Of a stretch of DNA of 64,000 nucleotides, positions 1-31,883 are shown piece after piece. Made by a program: the position numbers and the translations under genes. The notes beneath the pieces are model-generated. The model saw only the letters and a list, made by a program, of their open reading frames with translations, searched no databases and had not been told where the DNA came from. Source of the stretch: Thamnaconus septentrionalis (Eukaryota; Chordata; Actinopteri; Tetraodontiformes; Monacanthidae); NCBI GenBank assembly GCA_009823395.1, contig CM020513.1, forward strand, positions 9,603,501 to 9,667,500, in the 5' to 3' direction. Every line of letters starts with the position of its first letter. Position 1 is the stretch's first letter.

Positions 1-379
1 TAAAAACAAAACAAAACAAAAAAAACAAAACAAGAGGCTGCATTCAGATGGCAAAATATCCTGTTTTCTGATATAAGTAAGTGTTAATATTAGACAGTTT
101 AATGTGTGAGGCTGGTCCGCATGAATCTGGGATGAGGTAAGAAAGCAAACAAGACCTGAAAGCAGGTATCATGAGAAACCTGTTTGTAATGACTTCAAGC
201 AATTGGTGCACATTAGGAAAAAGTTACTGACTGTTCCCTGTGCACAACACGTGCAGTGTGTTGTTTCTAGAAGCGCCCTGCAGAGCAATGGCCCATCCCC
301 TCCTCTGATCTTTTACCAAAACTAAAGTTAGGAGCTATTTGAAGAGGCAGCACAGGCACAAAAACAGGCAGGTCAGTAC

Positions 380-484
380 CTCAGCATTGAAGGCGTCCTG
401 CTCATGGAGCTGCGCTGCTGAGCTGCACACCATCACTGAGAGGAAGGACAATGATGTGATGACGATTAGACTCCACGGTGCCAT
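380..484 (-). CDS. Partial secreted protein, signal-peptide exon (unidentified)
   Basis: I do not recognise this protein. The exon reads from an ATG at 482-484 for 35 codons and ends in GAG followed by a GTACTG donor, so the rest of the gene lies left of the window. The residues are a typical secretory signal: a short start (MAPWS), a hydrophobic core rich in I, V, L and F, then a small-residue cleavage region (CSSAAQ) and a polar stretch (HEQDAFNAE). About 30 bases upstream of the ATG is a strong acceptor, a long pyrimidine tract ending in ACCAG near 515, so the first exon is probably non-coding and lies further right, towards 900-1150. That area carries two interferon-response-like motifs. 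A secreted immune or growth factor would fit, but this is only inference. Confidence 0.45.
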
Positions 485-1084
485 CTTTGTCCGTTGCTGT
501 CCTGCAGCCTGATGGCTGGTAGAAGAAACAGTTAAAATAAAAATAAAATGGGAAAAAAAAAATTGAAATATTTTTAATACTAAACAAAACAATTAAAAAT
601 AAAATTTACAATTTAAAAATGTAGATGTAAAATTCCAAGCTGGGCCTGGACGATCTTCCTCCTCAAAGTTGATTAAACATCGCCGCCACATGTGGACTGT
701 TTGGCCATTGTGGGAGTTGATGCGTCAGACCAGTCAAACCAAACAAGCAAAAATATGTTGCGCAAAACAGGAAGCGTATTTAAAATTAAAAATTAATAAT
801 AATCCTGGGGACAGTGATAGATTGATACTAATCCACTTCTGCAGGCGGACCGTCCGGTGTGAACAGAGCAAAAAGCCTCATGGCTGTCTTTAGGGTCCAG
901 TGTGCAACCAGGCTGAAGCTTCTTGAAGGACACTTGAACTCGAACCTGCTCCCGCAACGTCCACAAGCAAAAAAAAAAGAATAGTAATTAATCCCACAAC
1001 GCAGCCGCTTCCACTCTTCGCAAAGGAGGAAACCGAGGGTTTTTAAACTTCAAAACTCGCTGAAAGTATTACAAGTGAGAGGAA

Positions 1085-1164
1085 TTTCACTTTCTGTAGA
1101 GACGGACTGCACTTTATTGTTCCCAGCCCAAGACTTCTTCAGCTCCGGGGCGGAAAAGTGAAAC
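1085..1164. promoter_or_regulatory. Two interferon-response-like (ISRE/IRF) motifs
   Basis: The minus strand at 1085-1094 reads GAAAGTGAAA, which fits the IRF core GAAANNGAAA. The plus strand at 153-164 of the next hundred (1153-1164) reads GAAAAGTGAAAC, a one-base-off version. They lie 600-680 bases upstream of the ATG of the left-edge minus-strand gene, near its likely first exon. Function is inferred from sequence alone. Confidence 0.3.
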
Positions 1165-1488
1165 ATTAGCGAGACTGCCATCCAGGGACAGCGTGCGATA
1201 AAAGATTTCTAATGAGCTCAAATGGAGAAAAAGACCTCCTCTCCTGCCCTGCCTCGAGACTCAAACACAAAAGCGTTCAACCTTGCAGTCGGCGACCCCC
1301 TAGCGTCTAAACGGGAAAACTACAGAAAATAAACCGCTGGTCCACGCAGTTGTGTCAGAACTGTGGATGTGCTGATGCATGTTCTAGTGAAACGAAACGT
1401 TAACAGATTTACAGCCTTATGCTAAACATGTGTTTTTTTTTCCTCCCAAATATCAAGACTGACAGAAAGAAACACGTGATTTTAGAGT

Positions 1489-1494
1489 TTTATT
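1489..1494 (-). terminator. Poly(A) signal overlapping the stop codon of the ZP gene
   Basis: On the minus strand the gene ends CTT TAA TAA AAC. The AATAAA hexamer (1494-1489) shares two bases with the stop codon (1495-1493). A T/G-rich stretch follows about 15-40 bases downstream, as expected for a cleavage site. Confidence 0.5.
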
Positions 1495-3864
1495 AAAGCT
1501 GTCCAGATCCCTTAAATTGTGGTTTATCCAACTGTGCAAGCCTTCTGCTGCCTGCTTTGGCCACAATGATGAGGATTACGAGGAAGAGGCCCACAGTCCA
1601 GATGGCTGCTACAGGCAGCACCACCGTTACCAAAACGTCTGCAACAGAGACAAAAAGATGAAGTAGGGGATAATAGATTGCAGTTCCACCAACAGACATC
1701 AGGACTGATGAAATATATAGATGAAAGATATACACAACGCTAGGATTCATAATTAAATCTAAAGTATAATATTTTTTATTTTTAGCCCATGTTGCCTAAA
1801 ATTGATACCAGCTGCAATGAGAGTTACTGACTTGGGAAACACCTTCACAGTAACACGTTCAAGACTCAGGAAACTTACTGGAGTGAGACGCCTGGGGCTC
1901 TTTGATTCGGATGGGTCCGTATGAGAGCAGGCCTTGAGCGGGGTCTGCTCTCACCGCCTCTCTTTTAGCCACCGAATGACAGTTCTAGACAGGATGGAAA
2001 AGAGTTGAGACACCATCACCGCGACGTCCCAATGAACAGATGAAGAGTTTATGGCGCGGCGAGCTCACAGGCTTGCAGGACTCCTGATCATTTGGCTCGC
2101 ACAGCTGAACAGAACAGTGCAGAAAGAGCTGGTCTGGTTCTGTGGTGAAGCGGAACATGTCAAAGTTGAACTGAACAGTAGAACTTTGTCCATTGGCGAC
2201 GTTCACCTGCAGGTTATTGAATGAAACCGTATGGTCCTTCGCACACCTGTATGCAACAACGAACGGGAGGAGCAGGAATGAAAAAAAAAAACCTAATTTT
2301 TTTTTTTTTTAGTTCTAGTTCACAAATCTGACAGCGACTGCTGATGGAGAGGCGTTCTCACCCATTCTGAATGAGAATATGGTGTGACCCATTTGTGTTA
2401 TTTGGGTGGTTGTACTGTGTGGCCCAACACTCGCTAACGAGCATACGGAAGAAGTTTGCGGGCTCGGCTACTACCACCTCCACATATACCTGTGCACATT
2501 TTTTTGGGGAGGAAAAAAAAAAAATTACAGAAAAAAAAACCAACCCACAAATTTCATTCACATGTGGTTCAACCAGTCGCTACATGGTTACTTGCCTTCT
2601 GTCGGAGTTCAATAACTGGGGCACTGACGATGGAGTTGGTGTACGTTTCGTCAGTGTATAGCAGCATTTTTACTGTTGCGTCAAGGTCATGGACCCGCAT
2701 CAATGTTTCACTGTCCATACACAACGGAGAGGCAGGTGAGTGAGAACACAACTTGGAAACGTGTCAAATCAGATTTCTTTTAGAACGTAACTGGACACAG
2801 GTAGTTCGGTAGATCGGAGATACTTCACCAGAAAAACAAACAGAAATACAGCTATAAAAATAGGATGCACAGGAGCAGAACACAAACTTCAAATAAGTTG
2901 AGTGAGGCATCTTCACAATTACTTACTTGGAAAAGGGTACAATCGGAAAATCCAGGCTGACCTTCCTGGTGTACGGAAAAGTGCAGCTATACTCCACGCT
3001 GATGGTTGAATCTCGGATGATATTATTGAAGACTTCAGGGTCCGACGACAGTTTCAGCGAATATTTAACGTGAGTGAAATTTTTCTGCATGGACGGGACA
3101 GAAGTGAAGAAACAAACAAATTGTAAAGAAATTTAAGCCCACAATATGCATAAACATGCTTTGCACCAATTCTTCTGTTTCACCTCGAATGGTTTGCCCC
3201 CGCAGCGGCTGTAGTCCTCCTTGGATGTCCGGGAGTAGTAGTACTTCTTGCCATCGATGGTTGTTTCGTTTGCACGACACTTCCCGTTTGGCAAGTGCAG
3301 GGATCCCAACTTTGCCTTGTAATAGTTGAAGAACTCCTCCAGGGCTCGGACTTCGATGTAATTCTCGCCGCACACGACTGTTATTTCTGCATCTGTAAAT
3401 ACAGTCATCAGAAACGCTATATTCAAGCCTTACGGGGGGGCAATTCAGTTTCTCATAGAGTTGCCAGCGGTCACTTAAAATATCAATCAATCAATATATA
3501 GTCAATGTATAAGAACAGGACGACTCAAGAACTGGAACAATCCGTTACTCTTATATTGTTGATAATTGGTATACCTTGGTCACAGCGGTCACCGTAATAC
3601 CCAGTTGCACACTTGCAGCTTCGTAGGTCCTTCATCACAACACACGTGGTGCGGTTCGTGCAGTCCTCCAAACTGCATCTTCCTACACACACACACACAA
3701 AGTACACGGGACACTTTACTCACGACACGTGCAAGGGTCGACTTACAAACGCGGCCGTACTCTTTACCCTCAGCACCGTGGTAGGTAACGTCCAGGAGGA
3801 ACAGGAGGACCAAGAACATCCACTGGCAGGGAAACTGATGACGGCAACAACAAACTGACTTCAC
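1493..3864 (-). CDS. EGF-like + zona pellucida (ZP) domain transmembrane protein, ZPLD1-like
   Basis: Nine exons join in phase to 414 residues: 3768-3864, 3575-3682, 3184-3392, 2927-3084, 2596-2710, 2362-2489, 2069-2246, 1879-1984, 1493-1638. Residues 1-32 are a signal peptide; a second Met at 16 directly precedes the hydrophobic core and could be the true start. Residues 33-68 form one EGF-like module with six cysteines (35, 40, 46, 55, 57, 66) in its own phase 1-1 exon. The ZP polymerisation domain runs from about 72 to 334. A dibasic furin-type site (AKR/E, about 337-340) follows, then a membrane helix (about 368-392) and a short basic tail. Motifs such as LLYTDETYTN and FLHCSVQLCEPND resemble ZPLD1, and the length matches human ZPLD1 (about 415), but the EGF module is extra. 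Such proteins are released by cleavage and polymerise into extracellular filaments. The family is sure; the exact orthologue is not. Intron 5 appears to use a GC donor. Confidence 0.88.
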
Positions 3865-6800
3865 TGTCCCCGTTTCACCTCCTCGCTAGGCTACATCAGG
3901 CTACTACGAGAGCCACCAACCCCCCAAGGAAACCCTGTACTTACCTTTAATCCGGTTAGTTTCATTGCTAATAAAGTTTTAATTGTAAAATAAAATATAC
4001 AAAGTTTTAATATCCTTTCGAAATACCGCTAGGTACTAGGCGGTGTTCTGCACAGCGTCGTGGGTTTTCAACGCTCGTCGCGTCTCTATTAGGAACACCT
4101 GTCGTTGTGGCCTCCTGGGGCTCCTTAAAAGTCCACCGAATCCACTCAGAGTGACTCATCAGGGCAATTAGCGTCTTGATGTTTCTCGGCGGATGAACTT
4201 GTCACGTCCTCTTGTTTCATCCGTTGATTTGTTCACATATTAAAAACAAAAGTCTGGACGCTAGTTGTTAATTGTTACTAGTACTTTTTTTTTTGTTATT
4301 ATTTATTCGTTGATCTTTGTGTTTGATTGTGCCCACAACCCATGTTGCAAACGAAATGATTAAATTATTATTAAACGAATAAATCAACCAAACTACTATT
4401 GTTTGCCAGAGACACGCCATCAGATAGCACAAACACTATTTTTTTTGTTTTTGTTTGATTCATTAGTTTCATCCCCCTGCGTTGTAATTTGCTCGACTCC
4501 CCCACTAGATGTCACTATTGTCAACTTTATCGGGTTCAGGACAGCGTAGCAGGTTTTTTAACGTTGATATGAAGTAAAGGAATGAATGGTCAGGATCGAA
4601 CTGTGAAATTATATATGTGCACAAACTGTAATTAGAGTTTTAGAAGTAAATGAAAACTCTCCGTATTTTCAAAAAATTGTATGTCAACGTGCACCATGCT
4701 AATATGTCACAATTACTAATGTGTGAAACTTAGCTACTACACACACGACTGGGTTTTGTTGGAAAGAAATTACAGTCTTTGACCGGCAGATTAAATTAGA
4801 TTAGATTAATTATCCGGCATGTTTTACATCGTCCAGAAAAAGTGAGTATATATTCAGAATTGTAACTTTTCTGGAATAAACAACACCATGAATATTTTTC
4901 ATTTTAAAAAATTAGGTTAATAAAGTCTGCACTCTGAGATGGAAATTTGTAAGCTCTCTCTGTCTGGCTCCCAATTTTATTAAATACAAACATTTTTGGA
5001 AGAAGAAGAAGAAGAAGAAGAAGAAGAAGAAGAAGAAGAAGAAGATGAAGATTGCCAAACAGTGAGTGTCTGTGCCATGGTGGGTCTGTGGTAGGAAACT
5101 ACGTCTCAAGAGAAAGTGATAAGTGGGTCACTGTACCACATTCAGTGCCAGATTGGCACACCCTGAGGTTAGACTCCATGTTCTGTGACTTTTGGGTGCC
5201 GACCATCTGTTTTTGATGGGGCATATCACAGCCAGAATAAGTTGGCGATGAGGCAGAATTACAGCAGTCCATCACCGGTGGCAGATCAGATGCTTGAACA
5301 TGGTGCGTGTTTTCACAGCGTGTCTCATGTGGCCTACAGCTTTTAGATGGAAAAAGGAGATATTTTGTATTTGAATAGTGAAGATAAAAGAACTTAACGA
5401 TTAAATAACATACAGACACAATACCATTTATGAAACTGTATTTAATTTAAAATTAAAATAAACATGTATGACAAAACAATGCGCTACCTCCATCTAGGCC
5501 AGTTCCAAGAGAAGGAGGCCAACAATTGGGACACAATTGCTATTTTTCGGTTAGTGCTTCTAATTGCACATTGCCAGCATGATTAGATTTTAAATCTTGT
5601 TGATTTCCCAATTGAAATGCATTTAAGCAAATATATTGTGATGTTGCTGGAGAAGATATTCAAATCCAAATCCTTAAATGTACCCTCTGTGTGCCACGTG
5701 TCGTGCTTGTCTGCACATCTTGTATGTCGTCAGACTCCAAAATTAATTAGCATATCAAACAGTTCATTTTAAAACAGATGAATTTTACAAGTTATGTACA
5801 GACAGGTTCAGATACAGCGCTGACTTGAGAGTACAAGAAAATCAGGATATAACAAAACTACTAGCTGGGGGAGGAGAAATCTGAATTTTTAACTCAGCTC
5901 GGATGCACAAGTAATCAGGTCAAACTGTTTGCACCTTGTCCTCCAGCATCATCAGGCAGCGGGTCCTCCAGTCGTCGACAGTGGTGTGGTGCCACCCTGG
6001 TGTTGTGAAATAGCCGGGTTATAGGAGGTGTCTGTTATCGGCCTGATTCACAACACCAGCTGCAGCGCGCACACCCAGAGTTGGGTCTTCTGTCGCTGGG
6101 TGCAACGCAGCGGGCAGGATGTGAAAACCAAATGGAGTCACAAAGAGAAATTTCCCTCAACGTAAAGACAGATTTCCTGGGTCCCCTGCGGTGAACTGGT
6201 CCTCGGGTTGCAGTGCAACAGCAGGGGTCTCTCTCTGCTCTTGGCTCTGATGTTTCAGTGGCCGCGCATGAACTCAACATCTCTGCAGTTATGTGGAGCA
6301 GCCAAGACAGAATGGGCCTCCATCTGTGTTCTCTCAGGCCAGACTGAAGGACAGGGTGTGGGGGCTACAAATTTAGCGATAGCTGATTGTTTCTGAAAAC
6401 GTGTGTGTGTGTGTGTCTTGTTCTAACAGACATCAGTGGAACTCAGGTTTTTTGAATATTGACAATAGGCTGATTTTCTTAACTTGCACTATTTTCAGAC
6501 ACGTTGTGAATATTTGGTAGAAAATTGGTAATGTTTACTCTTTTTTTCCCTCCTCGCTACACCCAGAAATATAAATGAGAACACACTCCAAGTCCTGCGG
6601 TAAAAAATAAGCCAAGCCACCATCTGCCAGGGGACAGAAACTGTGACAAATACTGTACGACATCCTGCAGGAAGAACATGGATACTTGCAGCAGCAGGGA
6701 ATCGTAAGATATTGCACTCCTGTCAACATGGCCTGAGAACACAGAGGAACCTGAGCTGCTTTCTTATTTGTTCGTCATCAAGCTTGAACAAATGTACAAT

Positions 6801-7100
6801 GATAAATAAGACTGATAATTGATAATCTTCTTCTCTCAGGAGTGAGCATGTCTATTAAAAAATGTCTAATGTTTAGTGGATATGCTTGCAAATGGGTACC
6901 TTGTGTTTAAAAGGTAATAATAATAATAATAAAAAATTGTGTTGCCACTTTTATCTTATGTAACGTTAAAGACTTCCAGCTCTGTGCATGCAGTGATAAC
7001 AAATAAAACATGCTGATGTTAAAGACTGCAGCTTGGTGAGAATGATAAATGCAAAGGGACAAAAATGATACAAAATTAAGAAAAAACAAACAAAAAAAGA
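3865..7100. other. Gene-poor stretch between the ZP gene and nup93
   Basis: I see no exon chain here. The stretch is mostly AT-rich, with a GAA microsatellite near 5003-5045 and a short GT run near 6402-6416. An open frame on the minus strand at 5099-5419 has no recognisable domain, and no clear splice sites surround it. The nup93 poly(A) signal sits just to the right. Confidence 0.5.
4998..5047 (+). repeat. (GAA)n microsatellite
   Basis: About sixteen consecutive GAA units, ending with one GAT interruption. GAA/TTC tracts are purine-pyrimidine asymmetric and can form triplex DNA. Confidence 0.95.
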
Positions 7101-7121
7101 CAACTGAAAAGTAAACTTATT

Positions 7122-7127
7122 TTTATT
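7122..7127 (-). terminator. nup93: Poly(A) signal of nup93
   Basis: AATAAA on the minus strand, about 190 bases after the stop. The 3' untranslated region thus includes the CA/GT microsatellite at 7256-7290. Confidence 0.65.
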
Positions 7128-7253
7128 CCAAATAAGCGCAGATACAAACATGGAGCAACAACATAAAATGAAACACAGAGAAAATGGAGGGGAAATCAAG
7201 TGGCGTTAACACAAGCAAAAACATGTTCTGTACATAACCAATCAAGAGGGAAA

Positions 7254-7255
<2 letters not shown>

Positions 7256-7290
<35 letters not shown>
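7256..7290 (+). repeat. (GT)n microsatellite in the nup93 3' UTR
   Basis: About sixteen uninterrupted GT units, read as CA in the nup93 transcript. Confidence 0.95.
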
Positions 7291-7292
<2 letters not shown>

Positions 7293-7314
7293 AGAGAGAA
7301 AGCAAGCCGATGTC

Positions 7315-27933
<20,619 letters not shown>

Positions 27934-28695
27934 TCAAAACAGAGCTAAATAAAAGGCAGTACACCAGGAAGAAACTGCAACAAAATGACGAGAGAAATAC
28001 AACACTGACAACTCAACATAACAGTCTTAATGTTGCGTGTCTAGCTTGCATGTTTTATTTTTACTAGGTGGCCATTCTGACCAAAATATGGGACAAGTAT
28101 TGCACAATAAAAAATACATTTGTTACATCTGTTGAAGACATTAAAATTTTATAGCATCAACACTGAAGTGTAATCTGCTTAGGCTTCCATACGCCAGAGG
28201 TTTCAACAATGCTGAAACGTACTGTAAAAATATTGTCTCTTTTTACAATTTATATATGTTATACTTTAAACTAAGAAAAATAAATTCTATTTTTTTTTTT
28301 TTTATGGTTTAGGGTCTAAATGTCCCAGAATACCATATGGTAGCTCACATAAACAGAGCAGACACATGCGTGGCGCGCATTCACTGCAGTAGTAAGCAAG
28401 GTTGATGAGCACAATGCTAACGCCTCAGCTAGCTCGTTTTGTGCACACAGCAAAGGTTCGTCGGTGGAAATAATTGATTGTTGGACAGATCGACTCGTTG
28501 CAAAGTGGCGGAAGCGCTTTTCTGAAGTCTGCGCTATCCACCAGTTCATGAGCAAATCATTGTGTCAAAATGAATGGCGCTCGACAGCCAGATGACAGGC
28601 TAAGCGGCTAACGGCTAATGTTATCCCGCATGCCCGCAGAAATTCCGATGTAAACATGTAAATAAATGGTTGCTACAAGTAGAATATCCTCATAC

Positions 28696-28790
28696 CTCCT
28701 GGACAAAAGTGAATATGCTGTTGTCTCGGCTGAATTCCTCTGTTTAATGTATTGTGCCTATTAGCTTATATCCTTCTGCTCAGTAAAAAC
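28696..28790 (-). other. nup93: Probable non-coding first exon and promoter area of nup93
   Basis: The first coding exon has a good acceptor (TTGATGTTGCAG, exon from 27925), which leaves 34 untranslated bases before the ATG and requires an upstream exon. A consensus donor (CAGGAG|GTATGAG, exon end 28696) lies in a moderately GC-rich patch at 28600-28870. Human NUP93 also begins with a non-coding exon. The right-hand limit is a guess. Confidence 0.45.
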
Positions 28791-28996
28791 GCCACACGCC
28801 GGAAAGTAAGTTAACAGTTATTTGCCCCGGCACTTCTGGAGTCAACGCTCATTGGACGAATCCAGACCGATTCCGGATATCATTCTTGCTCGTCTTTGTT
28901 AAAAGGAAGAAGGGTCTCTGGTTCTCCAGCTGGTTTGGAGGACTTCACAAGCGCTAAAACGAAAATTAATCAGGAGACACGAACAACGACATGAAA

Positions 28997-29215
<219 letters not shown>

Positions 29216-29660
29216 AATTATATTTCCATCCATCTATCCAGTTTCAATACCCGCTGTACTCAGGGTTTCTGGGATCTAGGGCTAACTTCACAGCAATGCA
29301 CATGACTAATGCACTGAACACAAGAGAGCTGACCTTTCTTTCCAACGTAGATATTTTGTTTTGTTTTTTCAGATTTAGGCTTAAGACCTGTAGTAGCGTT
29401 AGACAACCTTAACCTTTGCAAAAATGCAGGCTAAAATAAAAAGGTATTTTTTTCAAGGTATTTATGCTTAAAATGGGCTAAGTATCACAGGTGAAGGTTA
29501 ACTGTCTGCTTGCATTCTTGGACCCTTGTGTCTAAAGTTCTCGTGAGACAGTGTTGCGTGTTTGAAAACACCTAAACACATGCCTACCCTCCAAGCCCCC
29601 ACCGGTCAAATATCAACACAAGCATCATAAAACACAAAAATTCAAAAATAACAAAGAATG

Positions 29661-29666
29661 TTTAAT
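29661..29666 (-). terminator. steep1: Probable poly(A) signal of steep1
   Basis: ATTAAA on the minus strand, about 190 bases after the stop codon. Confidence 0.4.
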
Positions 29667-29856
29667 GGTCATACATTGATTAAAAAAGCCGGGTACAACG
29701 TCATTGGATTAGAATACAAAAAAAAACCACATCTCTTTTGTGCTGAAAAGTCTGACACACATTCCTTGCATTGGGCAGTTGGGCTCCAACTTCTACTGGT
29801 CAAAGCAGATGTGCGGCATAAGTTCAATTTGTCACAGCGTCACTCAGACTGAGGAT

Positions 29857-30534
29857 CTACTTGAACTGATTATCGATGAGGGTGCCCTTCATCTTCGCCT
29901 TCTTGGCCTCCAGCTCAGCCAGCTCTTGCAGCCTCCTCTTGCTCATGCCCTTCCTCTCCAGCTGCTTCTCGATCACTTTGGCGTTCTGGGCGTACGAGTC
30001 GGCGACCTCCCTGGCTTCGATCTCCTCTTCCTCCTCGTCGATGGTGGACACTGTGACGGAGCTGAACTTGCCCATGTCTTTGGTCCGCTTGGTCATCATG
30101 ACGCGGACCTTCTTGGGAGCCTCCGGCTGCTTCTGACTGTAGACGCTCGTGTTGCCGAAGCCCTGTCCGAACTTGACCACGGCTCCGTCCACGATGAAGG
30201 TGGCCGGGTTGTTTTTCCCCTGGTGCTGGTAAAAGAGCAACAGCCCGCACTTGCCGCACTTTTTGCGGTACTGCCTCTCTATGCCCTCGGCTCTCTTGAT
30301 GTACGCGTTCTCGTCCACCTCGACGTTGCAGAACTTGTGGGCATGTTTGGCCGCGTCAATCACACGGGCTCGGTCCCGGGGCCTCATAGGCAACTTCTCG
30401 ATCTGACAGTCCAGTACTAGCACCATTTGTCCACACAGGCAGTAATAGACATGAAGAGGCTTCTCCCCGTCGTCGTACTCCTCTCGGTCTCTGGTATCCG
30501 AGCACACAACGCTTCTAGACACGACCTTCGGCAT
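29857..30534 (-). CDS. steep1: STING ER exit protein (STEEP1 / CXorf56 homologue), intronless
   Basis: STEEP1 promotes movement of the innate immune adaptor STING out of the endoplasmic reticulum. One uninterrupted frame encodes 225 residues, starting [20 protein letters not shown] and ending [12 protein letters not shown] chose this ATG (30532-30534) because it matches the human start; an in-frame ATG five codons upstream is possible. Visible parts are a Cys-rich N-terminal half with CxC and CxxC pairs ([14 protein letters not shown]) that look zinc-binding, the block [15 protein letters not shown], and a C-terminal coiled coil ([20 protein letters not shown] onward) nearly identical to human. 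Human STEEP1 has several exons, so a single exon here is odd. The frame is intact with no damage. A probable poly(A) signal (ATTAAA) lies at 29661-29666. Confidence 0.93.
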   Translation of the reverse strand: MPKVVSRSVVCSDTRDREEYDDGEKPLHVYYCLCGQMVLVLDCQIEKLPMRPRDRARVIDAAKHAHKFCNVEVDENAYIKRAEGIERQYRKKCGKCGLLLFYQHQGKNNPATFIVDGAVVKFGQGFGNTSVYSQKQPEAPKKVRVMMTKRTKDMGKFSSVTVSTIDEEEEEIEAREVADSYAQNAKVIEKQLERKGMSKRRLQELAELEAKKAKMKGTLIDNQFK

Positions 30535-31270
30535 TGTTAAGTCTCTCAATTAAAATGTCAAATTAGAGAGAATTCCTAAGACGTCCGGACAGTGAAAAAG
30601 AAATTGGACTCGAACACAAGACCGACGTACTGATGTAAAGCTACACTTCCGGTGTGTGTATCGCTCCTTCCGTCTCGACCAAGTACACAATCGAACTTAA
30701 GTTCCGCAATAGTTTGACGCAGTAAGTTTTTATCATGATAGCAAATGTATTTTTCACCCAATTACGAAAAGCCGGTTGCTTCCAGGAAGTAGTGTGATAC
30801 CATGTAATGGTCAAGTTTAAGATGGTGTTTATACATATATGGCGTTAGTCGTATTTTGTTCTCTCAACACTCGAGTACTGGGAAGAAAAATGCATACTGA
30901 GAATCAGCGCATTGAACATGGATCTCATTGTAGGACTTAATTACTGTACGCTTATTTTAAAGTTCTGCTCAAGGCTCATGAGTTAGTCTTGAGCAGAATG
31001 CCACAAAACCGCAACAGCGTGGTTTCTCACTCAGTTCATGTCATGCTCCAGCACTACATAATGTTTCTTCACTTGAAAGGTGAGTGGAACTCAAGAAACG
31101 TTCTTATTCTAAACTAAAAGTTAAATGTGGTTCATGTCCAAAATAGGCCCCATTTTACTTTAAGCTTTCCTCTAGCCCAGCTTCAGCTTAGCAAAAATAC
31201 TTCCAGGACATGCAGCTTGCATGGGGGGAAAAAAAGAAAGATAAGACTCCAAACGTTGATTTTTCCACAC
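30535..31270. other. Spacer between steep1 and metallothionein
   Basis: No coding exon is seen. The steep1 promoter must lie near 30540-30750. An 11-bp-arm stem-loop (30963-30973 with 30988-30998) is the only structure noted. Confidence 0.4.
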
Positions 31271-31271
31271 A

Positions 31272-31277
31272 TTTATT
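31272..31277 (-). terminator. mt: Poly(A) signal of the minus-strand metallothionein
   Basis: AATAAA on the minus strand, about 55 bases after the stop. Confidence 0.65.
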
Positions 31278-31332
31278 TAAATGTTAAAGACACAAGCTCA
31301 TAACATGCAATCCAGGATTCTGATGCTGGGCC

Positions 31333-31883
31333 TCATTGACAGCAGCTTGAGTCACACGTCTTCCCTTCTTTGCACACGCAACCAGAAGCACACTTGCTGC
31401 AGTTGGCTGGGCAACATGGGCAGCAGCCTGCAAAGAATTCAGTTACATTTTACAGTTACCATAAGCAAAAAAAAGAAAAGTCAAACATCAACATTTTCCC
31501 AAAAATGGTCACCTTTGTAAAATACAGTCTTCAGTGAAACTCATTAAATCAATTGAGAACACCTGGCTGAGTGCATCTGAAGCTCCACTGCAATTTATCA
31601 GTGGCCAGTTAACAGCATTGCAAGATAAATTAAGTGGATATTGTTATTGAGTGCAGCATACGAGTAATACGAATCTTAAAAATTAGCGTTGTCCAACTTA
31701 CTCTTCTTGCAGCTGGTGCAGGCACAGTTAGTGCAGGTGCAGGATGCTCCGCAGCTGCAGGTTCCACCTGGAGAAACAAATTCGCAAACAAATTTCAGCG
31801 ACGTTGGCAAACTGTGATATTGAAGCATCAGAAAGCCTAGAATCCCATTTATACTCACTCTTGGCACAGTCACAAGGGTCCAT
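31333..31883 (-). CDS. mt: Metallothionein, 61-residue variant
   Basis: Small cytosolic and nuclear cysteine-rich protein that binds zinc, copper and cadmium. Three exons (31859-31883, 31702-31767, 31333-31427) join at phase-1 boundaries in AGT serine codons, the classical metallothionein layout. The protein starts [12 protein letters not shown] and ends CDSSCCQ. All 20 cysteines are present: nine in the beta domain (to residue 28) and eleven in the alpha domain. Fish metallothioneins are normally 60 residues with CVCKGKTC; this one reads CVCKEGKTC, one glutamate more. The promoter to the right has a TATA box and several metal-response elements; a poly(A) signal lies at 31272-31277. It is the mirror partner of the plus-strand gene at 38562, with sc5d between them. 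Confidence 0.96.

Noticed and set aside
3718..3735. GTAAGT donor after CGCGTTT as the end of ZP exon 1
   Set aside because: Joining it to the EGF exon creates an immediate stop codon; the donor at 3766-3767 keeps the frame.
5099..5419. Minus-strand open frame of 106 codons in the gene-poor region
   Set aside because: No recognisable domain, no neighbouring exon and no promoter signal.
29740..30420. Long plus-strand open frame of 226 codons
   Set aside because: It is the antisense shadow of the steep1 coding sequence.
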